Assembly: GCA_947493745.1 (NCBI GenBank)
Contig: CANLSM010000017.1
Coordinates: forward strand, 1-64,000
From: an uncultured Paracoccaceae bacterium
GTDB taxonomy: Bacteria; Pseudomonadota; Alphaproteobacteria; Rhodobacterales; Rhodobacteraceae
Direction of reading: 5' to 3'
DNA: 64,000 bases
This document shows positions 56,068 to 64,000 of this stretch, piece by piece (positions within the stretch are counted from its first letter, which is position 1; each line of letters begins with the position of its first letter). A program made the translations under genes and the position numbers. Under the pieces are notes generated by a model, which worked only from the letters and a program-made list of their open reading frames with translations, searched no databases and was not told where the DNA came from.

Positions 56068-57243
56068 ATGACCAAGATCAAATCTGTCCGCACCCGCGTC
56101 TGGAACTGGACTGGCCCGACCGTCCCGCCACAGGGGAATTTCTGCACCAACGCGTCCGATGCGCTGTGGATCAAGGGCGATGCGATGGCGTCCTTTCGGT
56201 TTCACCAGTGGCTGACCTGCGAGGTTGAGGCGGAAGACGGCACAATCGGCATCGGCAACGCAGCCCTGGCGCCCACAGTGGTCAAGCAGGCGATCGATGA
56301 CTGGTACGCGCCCCTGGTGATCGGCGAAGACCCGTTTGATTATGCCTATATTTGGGAGAAGATGTACCGGAGGACCCATGCATGGGGCCGCAAGGGCATT
56401 GGCATGACGGCGATCTCGGCCATCGATATCGCGATCTGGGACCTGATGGGCAAGCTGGTGAGCAAGCCGGTTTTCAAGCTGCTCGGCGGGCGGACAAAGG
56501 AAAAGATCCCTGTCTATTACTCCAAGCTCTATGCGGACTCGGTTGAAGCCATGCAGCGCGAAGCAGAAGAGGCGCAGGCGCAGGGCTATCAAGCCTTCAA
56601 GACCCGTTTCGGCTTTGGTCCCAAGGACGGAATGAAAGGCATGCGCGAGAACCTCAAACGGGTGGAGGCCCTGCGCGAGGTCCTCGGGTATGACGTGGAT
56701 CTGATGCTGGAATGCTACATGGGCTGGAACCTTGACTACACCAAGCGGATGCTGCCGAAACTGGCCAGGTTCGAACCTCGCTGGCTGGAAGAGCCGGTCA
56801 TCGCCGATGATGTCGCGGGATACGCGGAGTTGAACGCGATGGGTATTGTCCCGATCTCCGGTGGTGAGCATGAGTTCAGTGTGATCGGGTGCAACGATCT
56901 GATCCAGAAAAAGGCCGTCAGCATTCTGCAATATGACACCAACCGCGTGGGCGGCATCACGGCGGCGCAAAAGATCAACGCGATTGCCGAGGCCGCGCAG
57001 ATACCCGTCATTCCCCATGCCGGGCAGATGCACAATTATCACCTGACAATGGCCAACACGAATTGCCCGATCAGCGAGTATTTTCCGGTCTTTGATGTCG
57101 AGGTCGGCAACGAGTTGTTCTACTACATCTTCGAAGGCGACGCCGAGGCGGTGGATGGCTACCTGCAACTGGATGACGACACGCCGGGTCTCGGGATCTC
57201 AATCACCGACAAACACGCACAGCATTTCGAGATAGACGAATGA
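56068..57243 (+). CDS. Enolase-superfamily dehydratase, L-rhamnonate-dehydratase-like
   Basis: A 391-residue MR/MLE-type dehydratase close to L-rhamnonate dehydratase (RhmD): [50 protein letters not shown] and ISGGEHEF hold the metal ligands. [12 protein letters not shown] supplies the Asp, and [11 protein letters not shown] the catalytic His of the His-Asp pair. It would turn a sugar acid into a 2-keto-3-deoxy acid. The partner genes (a DapA-like enzyme and a ketoglutarate-semialdehyde-type dehydrogenase) do not match the classical rhamnonate route, so the substrate may differ. Confidence 0.85.
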   Translation: MTKIKSVRTRVWNWTGPTVPPQGNFCTNASDALWIKGDAMASFRFHQWLTCEVEAEDGTIGIGNAALAPTVVKQAIDDWYAPLVIGEDPFDYAYIWEKMYRRTHAWGRKGIGMTAISAIDIAIWDLMGKLVSKPVFKLLGGRTKEKIPVYYSKLYADSVEAMQREAEEAQAQGYQAFKTRFGFGPKDGMKGMRENLKRVEALREVLGYDVDLMLECYMGWNLDYTKRMLPKLARFEPRWLEEPVIADDVAGYAELNAMGIVPISGGEHEFSVIGCNDLIQKKAVSILQYDTNRVGGITAAQKINAIAEAAQIPVIPHAGQMHNYHLTMANTNCPISEYFPVFDVEVGNELFYYIFEGDAEAVDGYLQLDDDTPGLGISITDKHAQHFEIDE

Positions 57244-58151
57244 GCAGATATTCCGGCATATGGCCCGTCGCACCCACTCCGTTTCACGAGGACGGCACGC
57301 TTGACCTTGAGGGGATGAAGCGTGTGCTCGATTGCCTGATTGATCAGGGGGCCGACGGCATCTGCGTGCTCGCGAATTTTTCCGAGCAGTTCCTGATATC
57401 GGACGCTGAACGCGAGGTGCTGGCCTGCGTGAGCGTGGAATATATCGCGGGCCGCGTGCCGGTGATCGTGACCATCAGCCACTACGCGACCCAAATCGCA
57501 GTGGAACGCGCCCGGTTTGCCCGGGATCTGGGCGCAGATATCGTGATGATGATGCCGCCCTATCATGGTGCGCTGCTCAAAGGCACGCCAGAGCAGAGCT
57601 TCGAGCAATTCGCGGCCGTGGGCGAGGTGGGCATCCCAATCATGGTGCAGGACGCACCGCTATCCGGGGTTGATTTGCCTGTGCCGCTGCTGGTGCGCAT
57701 GGCCAGGGAAATCGAGGCGGTGAAGCTGTTCAAGATCGAATGTCCCCGAGCGGCCAACAAGATACGCGCGCTGATCGAGCAGGGCGGGGATGCAATCGAG
57801 GCCCCGTTCGACGGGGAGGAGGCGATCACCCTGCTGGCGGATCTTGACGCCGGGGCCACCGGCTCCATGACCAGCGGGATGATCGTCGATCAGATCAGGC
57901 CCGTGATCACCCTGCACCGTTCGGGCGATATTACCGGCGCGACTGCTGCTTATGGCCGGGTAGCGATGGCCATCAATCATGAGAACCGGCAATGTGGCTG
58001 GCAGTCCTGCAAGGCTGCGATGGTCGAAGGCGGTGTGATAAGATCGGAGTTCTGCCGCCACCCTATCCCGCCGCTGCACCCGGCGATACGGTCGCGGCTG
58101 ATCGACCTTTTGCAACCGCTGGACCCGCTGGTCCTGCGCTGGGGGACCTAG
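57240..58151 (+). CDS. DapA-family lyase or dehydratase
   Basis: A 303-residue (beta/alpha)8 enzyme of the dihydrodipicolinate synthase family, with [16 protein letters not shown] at the N-terminus and the Schiff-base Lys in VKLFKIEC. The usual GTTGE reads ANFSE, and the Tyr of the YNxP loop is replaced (QDAPLSG), so it is a divergent subfamily. After a sugar-acid dehydratase it may dehydrate or cleave a 2-keto-3-deoxy acid. It overlaps the dehydratase stop by four bases. Confidence 0.8.
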   Translation: MSRYSGIWPVAPTPFHEDGTLDLEGMKRVLDCLIDQGADGICVLANFSEQFLISDAEREVLACVSVEYIAGRVPVIVTISHYATQIAVERARFARDLGADIVMMMPPYHGALLKGTPEQSFEQFAAVGEVGIPIMVQDAPLSGVDLPVPLLVRMAREIEAVKLFKIECPRAANKIRALIEQGGDAIEAPFDGEEAITLLADLDAGATGSMTSGMIVDQIRPVITLHRSGDITGATAAYGRVAMAINHENRQCGWQSCKAAMVEGGVIRSEFCRHPIPPLHPAIRSRLIDLLQPLDPLVLRWGT

Positions 58152-58152
58152 G

Positions 58153-58848
58153 ATGAGCGAAACCGGCTGGACAAACGAGTTGCGCGAGTTCGTCGAATTC
58201 AAGCCGCGCCAGTCATTGGCCTCCGAGGCCGCTGACAATCTGCGCGAATTTATCATGCTGGGCAGACTGGCTCCGGGCATGCCGGTGCGCGAACGTGATC
58301 TGGCCGAGGTGTTCGGCATCAGCCGGACCCCCTTGAAGGAGGCGTTGCGCATATTGGAGGCCGAAGGTCTGATCGTCTACGGCCCCACCCGCCGTCCGCG
58401 CGTGGCCGACCCCTCGCTGAGTGAAATCAATGATTGGCTGCGCGTGCAGGGCGCGTTGGAGGCGCTTGCCGGCGAACTGGCCTGCGCTGTCGCCACCGAT
58501 GCCCAACTGGCCAAGATCGAACAGATCAACACCGCGATCAAGGAGGCCCGGGACACCGAGGGTGAGTTGGAAGCATTCCGCATGGACATGCGCTTTCACG
58601 AGGCCATCGTTGCCGCCTCGGGTAACGAGGCGTTGGCCGAAACCCATGGCACCTACAATGCCAGGCTGTGGCGGGTGCGCTTCTTGTCATCGCAACGCGG
58701 GATCAATCCGGAGGCGACCCGACAAGAGCATCTGGCGATCGTGCAGGCGCTGATAGCACGCGACCCTGCCGCCGCACGGCGGGCCTTGAGAAATCATCTG
58801 CGCACCGCCGAGACCAACATTGCCGCCACCATGAAAGAGGCTGATTGA
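58153..58848 (+). CDS. GntR family regulator (FCD type)
   Basis: A 231-residue FadR-subfamily GntR regulator. The winged HTH has PVRERDLAEVFGISRTPLKEALRILEAEGLI, and the helical FCD effector domain has MDMRFHEAIVAASGNEAL and the metal-type His positions, with LRNHLRTAE at the end. It is embedded in the tct operon, which it probably controls with a pathway intermediate as signal. One base overlaps the pdxA-like start. Confidence 0.9.
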   Translation: MSETGWTNELREFVEFKPRQSLASEAADNLREFIMLGRLAPGMPVRERDLAEVFGISRTPLKEALRILEAEGLIVYGPTRRPRVADPSLSEINDWLRVQGALEALAGELACAVATDAQLAKIEQINTAIKEARDTEGELEAFRMDMRFHEAIVAASGNEALAETHGTYNARLWRVRFLSSQRGINPEATRQEHLAIVQALIARDPAAARRALRNHLRTAETNIAATMKEAD

Positions 58849-59849
58849 TGCGCCCCAGACTGGCCATTGTTCCAGGTGATCCGTCAGGTATTGGACCTGA
58901 ACTCATCGCAAAGCTCTTGCACGACGAGGGCGTGCGCGATGCGGCCGACATCCTTTTGGTCGGTGACGCGCATCTGTGGCAGCGCGGCGCCCGGCAGGCG
59001 GGCTGCCCGATTGATCTGCCCATAATTGAGGAAGAGGATGTGACCGCGTTTGACGCCATGGCACATCTGGATTTGCAGACCATCGCCCCGGACGACGTAA
59101 AAATTGCCGAGGTCACTGTCGCTGGCGGCACATCGTCTTTGCGTTGTCTGGACAAGGCGCTGGATCTGGCACAGGCAGGTATGGTGGATGGTGTGCTCTT
59201 TGCGCCCTTCAACAAGGCGGCGATGACCGCCGCCGGCCTGAATGCCGAGGATGAACATCGCTATATGGCGCGTTATCTGGGTTTCGAGGGCTATCATTCC
59301 GAGATCAACGTGCTTGACGATCTGATGACCACCCGCGTCACCAGCCATATCGGCCTGAAGGAGGTGGCGGCAAGTATCGACGGCCCCGGCATCCTGCGCG
59401 CAATAGAGCTGGCCCATGCCACACTGGCGCGCTCGGGCAAGGCGCGGCCCCATGTGGCCGTGGCAGCGCTAAATCCCCATGCAGGCGATAACGGGAAGTT
59501 CGGGCGCGAGGAAATCGATGTGATCGCACCCGTCGTCAAGGCCTGTCAGGAAAAGCAGATGAACGTGACCGGCCCGTGGCCGTCCGACACAGTGTTTCTG
59601 AAGGCCAAACGCGGCGAGGTCGACGCCGTGGTGACCATGTACCACGATCAGGGACAGATCGCGATCAAGCTGATGGGTTTCGAACGCGGCGTGACGGTGG
59701 CCGGCGGTCTGCCGATCCCGGTGGCGACACCCGCACATGGCACCGCCTTCGATATCGCAGGCAAGGGCATCGCCAACCTGGGCGCGACCCGGCAGGCCTT
59801 TGATCTGCTGGTGCGCATGATCATGACGGAAAAAACGCAGGTGGCATAG
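58848..59849 (+). CDS. PdxA-like 4-hydroxyacid-phosphate dehydrogenase
   Basis: A 333-residue PdxA-family NAD-dependent dehydrogenase: PGDPSGIGPELIAKLL, APFNKAAMTAAG, VTSHIGLKEV, ALNPHAGDNGKFGREE, VVTMYHDQGQIAIK and the GTAFDIAGKGIAN end. In catabolic clusters such PdxA2 proteins oxidatively decarboxylate 4-phosphorylated acid sugars rather than making vitamin B6. Here no DUF1537 kinase adjoins it, so the true substrate is unclear. ATG 58848 overlaps the regulator stop. Confidence 0.88.
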   Translation: MRPRLAIVPGDPSGIGPELIAKLLHDEGVRDAADILLVGDAHLWQRGARQAGCPIDLPIIEEEDVTAFDAMAHLDLQTIAPDDVKIAEVTVAGGTSSLRCLDKALDLAQAGMVDGVLFAPFNKAAMTAAGLNAEDEHRYMARYLGFEGYHSEINVLDDLMTTRVTSHIGLKEVAASIDGPGILRAIELAHATLARSGKARPHVAVAALNPHAGDNGKFGREEIDVIAPVVKACQEKQMNVTGPWPSDTVFLKAKRGEVDAVVTMYHDQGQIAIKLMGFERGVTVAGGLPIPVATPAHGTAFDIAGKGIANLGATRQAFDLLVRMIMTEKTQVA

Positions 59850-59882
59850 TCGCCCGACAATCCAATCACAGGATCTCAGAAG

Positions 59883-61388
59883 ATGAAATTCACGCCTCAC
59901 GGAAAACACATGATCGCTGGCGAACGGGTCGCGACAGACCGGACCTTTGCTTCTGATCCCGCGCATGGTCCGTCCCACTCCTTTTGTGTCGGAACGACGG
60001 AACTGGTCAATCGCGCCTGCGAGGCTGCCGAAAATGCGTTTGAAACCTATGGGCACAGCACGCGCGAAACCCGCGCTTCCTTTCTGAACGCCATCGCGGA
60101 TGAGATCGAGGCGCGTGGTGACGCCATCACAGAAATCGGAACGCAAGAGACCGGCCTGCCCGAGGCGCGCCTTCAGGGGGAGCGGGGGCGGACCACAGGA
60201 CAGCTGCGCCTCTTTGCGGAGCATATCCTCAAGGGCGACTATCTGGACCGCCGCCATGATGCCGCTTTGCCCGACCGCGCGCCGCTGCCGCGCCCGGACC
60301 TCAAGATGATCCAGCGGCCGATCGGACCGGTTGCCGTGTTTGGCGCCTCGAACTTTCCCCTGGCGTTCTCGACTGTGGGTGGGGACACGGCCGCGGCGCT
60401 GGCGGCGGGATGTCCGGTCGTGGTCAAGGGGCATTCGGCCCATCCCGGCACGGGTGAGATCGTGGCAGAGGCGATTTATGCAGCGATAGAGAAAACCGGT
60501 ATGCCGTCGGGCACCTTCAGCCTGATCCAGGGTGGCAAGCGCGATGTGGGCACAGCCCTCGTGCAGCACCCGTTGATCCGCGCCGTTGGTTTTACGGGCT
60601 CGCTTGCCGGTGGACGGGCGCTGTTCGACCTCTGCGCCGCGCGACCGGAGCCTATTCCGTTCTTTGGCGAGCTTGGCTCCGTCAATCCGATGTTCCTGCT
60701 GCCCGAGGCGGTCAGGGCGCGGGGGGCCGAGATTGGTGCGGGCTGGGCCGGTTCTCTGACGATGGGGGCAGGGCAGTTCTGCACAAATCCCGGCATCGCC
60801 GTGGTTCCGCCGGGGGCGGAGGCTTTCGTTGAAGCCGCCCAGACCGCGCTGGCCAAAACCGGTGGTCAGACGATGCTGACCGACGGCATCGCGGAGGCCT
60901 ATCGCGGCGGTGTGGTGCGCGTATCAGGTGGCGCGGGTGTGGAGGGGTTGCTGGGAGCGGCCTGCACCGGACGCGAAGCGAAACCCCATCTTTACCGGAT
61001 GTCCGCCAAGGACTGGTTGGCTGATCACACCTTGCAGGAAGAGGTGTTCGGCCCGTTGGGGATCATCGTGCTTGCCAAAGACATCGACGAAATGGCCGAT
61101 ATCGCGCGGTCGATCCAGGGGCAGTTGACCTGTACATTGCACATGGATGCTGGCGACACGGATGCGGCACGATCGCTCATGCCGCTGATCGAACGGAAGG
61201 CCGGGCGGCTGCTGGTCAACGGCTTCCCCACCGGGGTGGAGGTGTCCGATACGATGGTGCATGGCGGGCCCTATCCGGCCTCGACCAATTTCGGCGCGAC
61301 GTCCGTGGGCACGCTATCGATCCGGCGTTTTCTGAGACCGGTTTGCTATCAAAATGTGCCGGATGCACTTCTGCCCGAAGTCTTTTGA
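59883..61388 (+). CDS. Aldehyde dehydrogenase, 2-oxoglutarate-semialdehyde type
   Basis: A 501-residue aldehyde dehydrogenase of the KGSADH (2,5-dioxovalerate dehydrogenase) subfamily: GASNFPLAFSTVGGDTAAAL, VGFTGSLAGGRALFDL, and the catalytic Cys in GAGQFCTNPG. It oxidises 2-oxoglutarate semialdehyde to 2-oxoglutarate in Weimberg-type sugar-acid pathways, which fits the upstream dehydratase and DapA-like enzyme. It is the last gene of the tct cluster. Confidence 0.88.
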   Translation: MKFTPHGKHMIAGERVATDRTFASDPAHGPSHSFCVGTTELVNRACEAAENAFETYGHSTRETRASFLNAIADEIEARGDAITEIGTQETGLPEARLQGERGRTTGQLRLFAEHILKGDYLDRRHDAALPDRAPLPRPDLKMIQRPIGPVAVFGASNFPLAFSTVGGDTAAALAAGCPVVVKGHSAHPGTGEIVAEAIYAAIEKTGMPSGTFSLIQGGKRDVGTALVQHPLIRAVGFTGSLAGGRALFDLCAARPEPIPFFGELGSVNPMFLLPEAVRARGAEIGAGWAGSLTMGAGQFCTNPGIAVVPPGAEAFVEAAQTALAKTGGQTMLTDGIAEAYRGGVVRVSGGAGVEGLLGAACTGREAKPHLYRMSAKDWLADHTLQEEVFGPLGIIVLAKDIDEMADIARSIQGQLTCTLHMDAGDTDAARSLMPLIERKAGRLLVNGFPTGVEVSDTMVHGGPYPASTNFGATSVGTLSIRRFLRPVCYQNVPDALLPEVF

Positions 61389-61617
61389 CGGGTCATCTTC
61401 AAACCATGTTTCCGGGTGCCAGCCGACAACGGCGATTCGATCTGGCAGATTATTGACCCGTTCGCACGGCGCGTCGGAAAAGCCGCAGCCATGCAAGACA
61501 TAGCTGATAGGCGATCCGAGAACTCCCGTGGCGCGGGCAACGGCTCCGAATTTGCATTGTTTTTCGTGCCATGAGGGGGCTCGATCCCGGTCCTCTGATC
61601 CACCGCTTCCTGCAAGT
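61389..61617. other. Intergenic stretch without recognisable gene
   Basis: Nothing convincing. A minus-strand frame shows protein-like text around 61400-61500 but has no start signal and no family that I can name. Confidence 0.4.
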
Positions 61618-61633
61618 TTGTTATCGTTAACAA
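61618..61633. promoter_or_regulatory. LacI-type operator half of a pair
   Basis: TTGTTATCGTTAACAA is an imperfect 16-bp palindrome (outer six bases on each side match), 91 bases before the ABC ATPase gene. Confidence 0.5.
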
Positions 61634-61675
61634 TTTGTCTTGACAGACTGTTGTTTTAGCAGAATGCTGAGAATG

Positions 61676-61689
61676 CGTTACCGGTAACG
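61676..61689. promoter_or_regulatory. CGTTACCGGTAACG operator before the ABC transporter
   Basis: Perfect 14-bp palindrome with a central CCGG, close to the GTTACCGGTAAC consensus of GntR/IdnR-type LacI-family repressors. It lies 34 bases before the ATPase start and 58 bases from the first operator-like site, a spacing suited to cooperative repression. Confidence 0.65.
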
Positions 61690-61723
61690 AAAGAAGTATC
61701 GGAGACGACTGGGAGGAAGTTCT

Positions 61724-63217
61724 ATGTCAACGACCAATGGTCTGTTCTTTGACAGCATTGTCAAAACATTCGGGGGAACCCATGCGCTGACGGACGTGTC
61801 GCTGCGTGTCGGCCGTGGCGAAGTCGTTGCCTTGCTTGGCGAAAATGGAGCCGGAAAGTCCACACTGATCAAGACGCTGGGCGGCATCCACACCCCCGAT
61901 AGTGGTCAGGTCAGCGTCGATGGCGTGCCCTACAACCACGTGGCCGGCAAGGTCAGCGAGAAGCAGGCGGTCGCATTCATTCACCAGGATCTCGGCTTGA
62001 TCGAATGGATGTCTGTCGCTGAAAACATTGCTCTGGCTGTGGGCTATGTCCGCAAGGGCGGACGCATTGACTGGCCCGCGACCGAGGCCCGGGCGCGTGA
62101 GGCACTGGCCCATGTCGATGCCGAATTTGAACCTACTGCACGGGTCGCAAGTCTGCCCCGCACCGAGAAATCGCTGGTGGCAATCGCGCGCGCGCTGGCC
62201 GTGGAATGTGACTTTCTGGTGCTGGATGAGCCGACGGCATCCCTGCCTGCCGACGAAGTTGAACGGCTGTTCGCTGCCCTCCGCCCGTTGCGCGACAAGG
62301 GCGTGGGCATGATCTATGTCAGTCACCGTCTGGATGAGATCTTTCAGATTGCCGACCGCGTTGCTGTGCTTCGCGATGGCAGGATGGTGGGCATGCGCGA
62401 CATCGCCCACACCGACGCCGAAGACCTCGTCAGCCTGATCGTCGGGCGCAAGACCCGCGAAATTGAACGCCCCGAGGCGCAGGAGGGCAGCGAGGTGTTG
62501 TCCGTTGCCAACCTCAACACCCGCAATGTCAGCGACGTGTCGTTCAAGGTGAAGCGTGGTGAGCTGGTTGGGCTGGTTGGTTTGCGTGGGGCAGGGCACG
62601 AGGATGTGGGCCGCGCCATTTATGGTTTGAAAGCACATGATGGCGAGGTGCTGCTGGACGGCGTCGCTCCCGATCTGACGAATGCCCGCACCGCCATGAA
62701 ATCCGGCATCGGTTTCGTGGCGCGCGACCGGGTTGTCGAATCCATTGCCCCGTCGCTGACGATCCGCGAGAATGTCTTTATCAATCCAGAGGCGACAGAC
62801 CGCACCCTGTTCAGCTTCATGGGCAGCAAGGCCGAGAACGAGGCCGCGCACGGGCTGGGCCAACGTGTCGGGCTGCACCCGAATGATCCGACCCTCCCGA
62901 TCGAGGCGCTCTCCGGCGGAAACCAGCAGAAGATCGTTGTCGGTCGCTGGCTGGATACCGGGCGCCGCTTCCTGATAGCCGAGGACCCGACGGCGGGTGT
63001 TGATGTCGGCGCCAAGGCCGAGATCTATCACCTGCTTTATGAGGCGCTGTCCTCGGGCATGGGCGTGCTCGTCGTTTCCACCGATTTTGAAGAAATAGCC
63101 AACATCTGCCACCGCGCCATCGTGTTCAGCCGAGGCCGCATCGTCTCGGAACTGTCGGGTGTGAGGCTGTCCACACAATCACTGATCCAAGCCGCATCCG
63201 CGAGCGATGCAGCCTGA
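61724..63217 (+). CDS. Sugar ABC transporter ATP-binding protein (RbsA/AraG type)
   Basis: A 497-residue double ATPase. Domain 1 has Walker A GENGAGKST and DEPTASLPADEV. Domain 2 has the degenerate P-loop GLRGAGHEDVG but a canonical LSGGNQQKIVVGRWL signature and DPTAGVDVGAKAEIY, as usual in this class. It powers uptake of a monosaccharide or sugar-like compound. The binding protein is probably encoded beyond the window. Two LacI-type operator sequences lie upstream. Confidence 0.93.
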   Translation: MSTTNGLFFDSIVKTFGGTHALTDVSLRVGRGEVVALLGENGAGKSTLIKTLGGIHTPDSGQVSVDGVPYNHVAGKVSEKQAVAFIHQDLGLIEWMSVAENIALAVGYVRKGGRIDWPATEARAREALAHVDAEFEPTARVASLPRTEKSLVAIARALAVECDFLVLDEPTASLPADEVERLFAALRPLRDKGVGMIYVSHRLDEIFQIADRVAVLRDGRMVGMRDIAHTDAEDLVSLIVGRKTREIERPEAQEGSEVLSVANLNTRNVSDVSFKVKRGELVGLVGLRGAGHEDVGRAIYGLKAHDGEVLLDGVAPDLTNARTAMKSGIGFVARDRVVESIAPSLTIRENVFINPEATDRTLFSFMGSKAENEAAHGLGQRVGLHPNDPTLPIEALSGGNQQKIVVGRWLDTGRRFLIAEDPTAGVDVGAKAEIYHLLYEALSSGMGVLVVSTDFEEIANICHRAIVFSRGRIVSELSGVRLSTQSLIQAASASDAA

Positions 63218-63235
63218 CGAACCGGAGCCAGAGAA

Positions 63236-64000
63236 ATGAACTCGATTGAATCAGACGCGCTGGAACCGACCCGGGATGAGCTGTCCAAGCTTTCGGGTCC
63301 GGCCAGGTTGCTGCGGCTCGTGCCGGTCTACGGTCTGGTGATCCTGATGATCGGCCTGATCATTCTGTTTTCGATCCTGCTGCCAAATACATTCCCGACC
63401 ATCCTGAATGTCCGCGCGATTATCTCCGACAAGGCAATCATCGCGCTACTGTCCCTGGCCGCCATGATCCCCATGGTCGCAGGGCGGATCGACCTGACAG
63501 TTGGATACGGGATCGTGCTGTGGCACATCCTCGCCATCTCGCTGCAGACGATCTATGGGGTGCCGTGGCCGATTACCTGTTTGATCGTGCTTGCATTGGG
63601 TGCGTTCACCGGTCTGCTGAACGGTTTTCTGGTCGAAATTGCAAAGATTGACGCCTTCATCGCGACGCTTGGCACAGGCACTGTCCTTTATGCGCTGGCC
63701 CTCTGGCACACAGGCGGGCGGCAGGTTGTGGGCGTCCTGCCGGACGGGTTTTACGCCATCAACGGCACCTTCGTCTTTGGCCTGCCGATCACGGGATACT
63801 ATATTCTCGCCATCACAATCGCGCTCTGGCTGATCCTCGAATACACACCTGTCGGTCGCTATCTCTATGCCATAGGTGCGAACCCGAAAGCGGCAGAGCT
63901 GAACGGCATTCCAACCCGCAAATTTGTTGTGGGGGCCTTCATCTCTTCGGGAACACTGACAGCGCTGGCCGGTATCATTCTGGCGTCGAAACTGCGCATC
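63236..64000 (+). CDS. Sugar ABC transporter permease, 3' end outside window
   Basis: 255 residues are visible from ATG 63236 to the window edge. It is an RbsC/AraH-type permease with multiple helices and the segments AGRIDLTVGYGIVLW, FIATLGTGTVLYALAL and the EAA-like PVGRYLYAIGANPKAAELNGI. It follows the ATPase by 18 bases and runs off the right edge. Confidence 0.92.
   Translation, partial: MNSIESDALEPTRDELSKLSGPARLLRLVPVYGLVILMIGLIILFSILLPNTFPTILNVRAIISDKAIIALLSLAAMIPMVAGRIDLTVGYGIVLWHILAISLQTIYGVPWPITCLIVLALGAFTGLLNGFLVEIAKIDAFIATLGTGTVLYALALWHTGGRQVVGVLPDGFYAINGTFVFGLPITGYYILAITIALWLILEYTPVGRYLYAIGANPKAAELNGIPTRKFVVGAFISSGTLTALAGIILASKLRI

Noticed and set aside
61314-61496. Minus-strand frame after the aldehyde dehydrogenase gene
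   Set aside because: Reads as protein-like text but has no ribosome binding site, overlaps the dehydrogenase end, and matches no family that I can name.
61727-63178. 483-residue minus-strand open frame opposite the sugar ABC ATPase
   Set aside because: It is the antisense shadow of a well-recognised ATPase; no start signal, no family resemblance.

Overview
The window reads as a chromosomal or plasmid segment of an alphaproteobacterium, most likely of the Rhodobacteraceae (marine Roseobacter type). The grounds are high GC, dense operons with ATGA stop/start overlaps, several TRAP and TctCBA solute transporters, a thiCOSGED operon behind a TPP riboswitch, and a Rhizobium-style type III secretion (T3SS) gene order. 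Genus assignment is inference; no rRNA or tRNA gene was seen.

Layout. 1-3599: end of a very large unrecognised protein. 3673-12826: a divergent catabolic locus for four-carbon acid sugars. lacI, a DctPQM TRAP importer and two alpha/beta hydrolases lie on the minus strand, and ltnD-otnK-otnI on the plus strand, around a perfect 14-bp operator. 13010-18390: a secreted DUF3500 protein, an orphan TRAP binding protein, a LysR and a LacI regulator.

19058-41063 is a T3SS island. A NarL-type regulator is followed by sctJ-K-L-N-O-Q-R-S-T-U in the order of rhizobial nolB-rhcJ-nolU-nolV-rhcN-rhcZ-rhcQRSTU. sctV, a needle-like gene and a short secretin N-terminal gene (RhcC1-like) lie on the minus strand. 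A rod-like gene, sctD and small accessory genes lie on the plus strand. The island also carries a second NarL-type regulator, an ECF sigma/anti-sigma pair, a DUF4399 protein, a caspase-fold protein without its catalytic dyad and a YceI-OmpA protein. Unusual points are SctU without its NPTH autocleavage motif, a regulator pair of which one has lost all receiver switch residues, a nested in-frame start that separates a needle-like module, and a recurrent CTACGTAG-type element upstream of most island transcription units.

41126-47657: LysR, a PLP enzyme (D-cysteine desulfhydrase or L-cysteate sulfo-lyase), a betaine-type ABC importer and a hydrolase. 47654-52895: thiamine biosynthesis operon with TPP riboswitch. 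53100-61388: a TctCBA transporter with enolase-superfamily dehydratase, DapA-like enzyme, GntR regulator, PdxA-like dehydrogenase and a ketoglutarate-semialdehyde-type dehydrogenase, probably a sugar-acid pathway ending near 2-oxoglutarate. 61618-64000: LacI-type operators and the start of a sugar ABC transporter that runs off the right edge.
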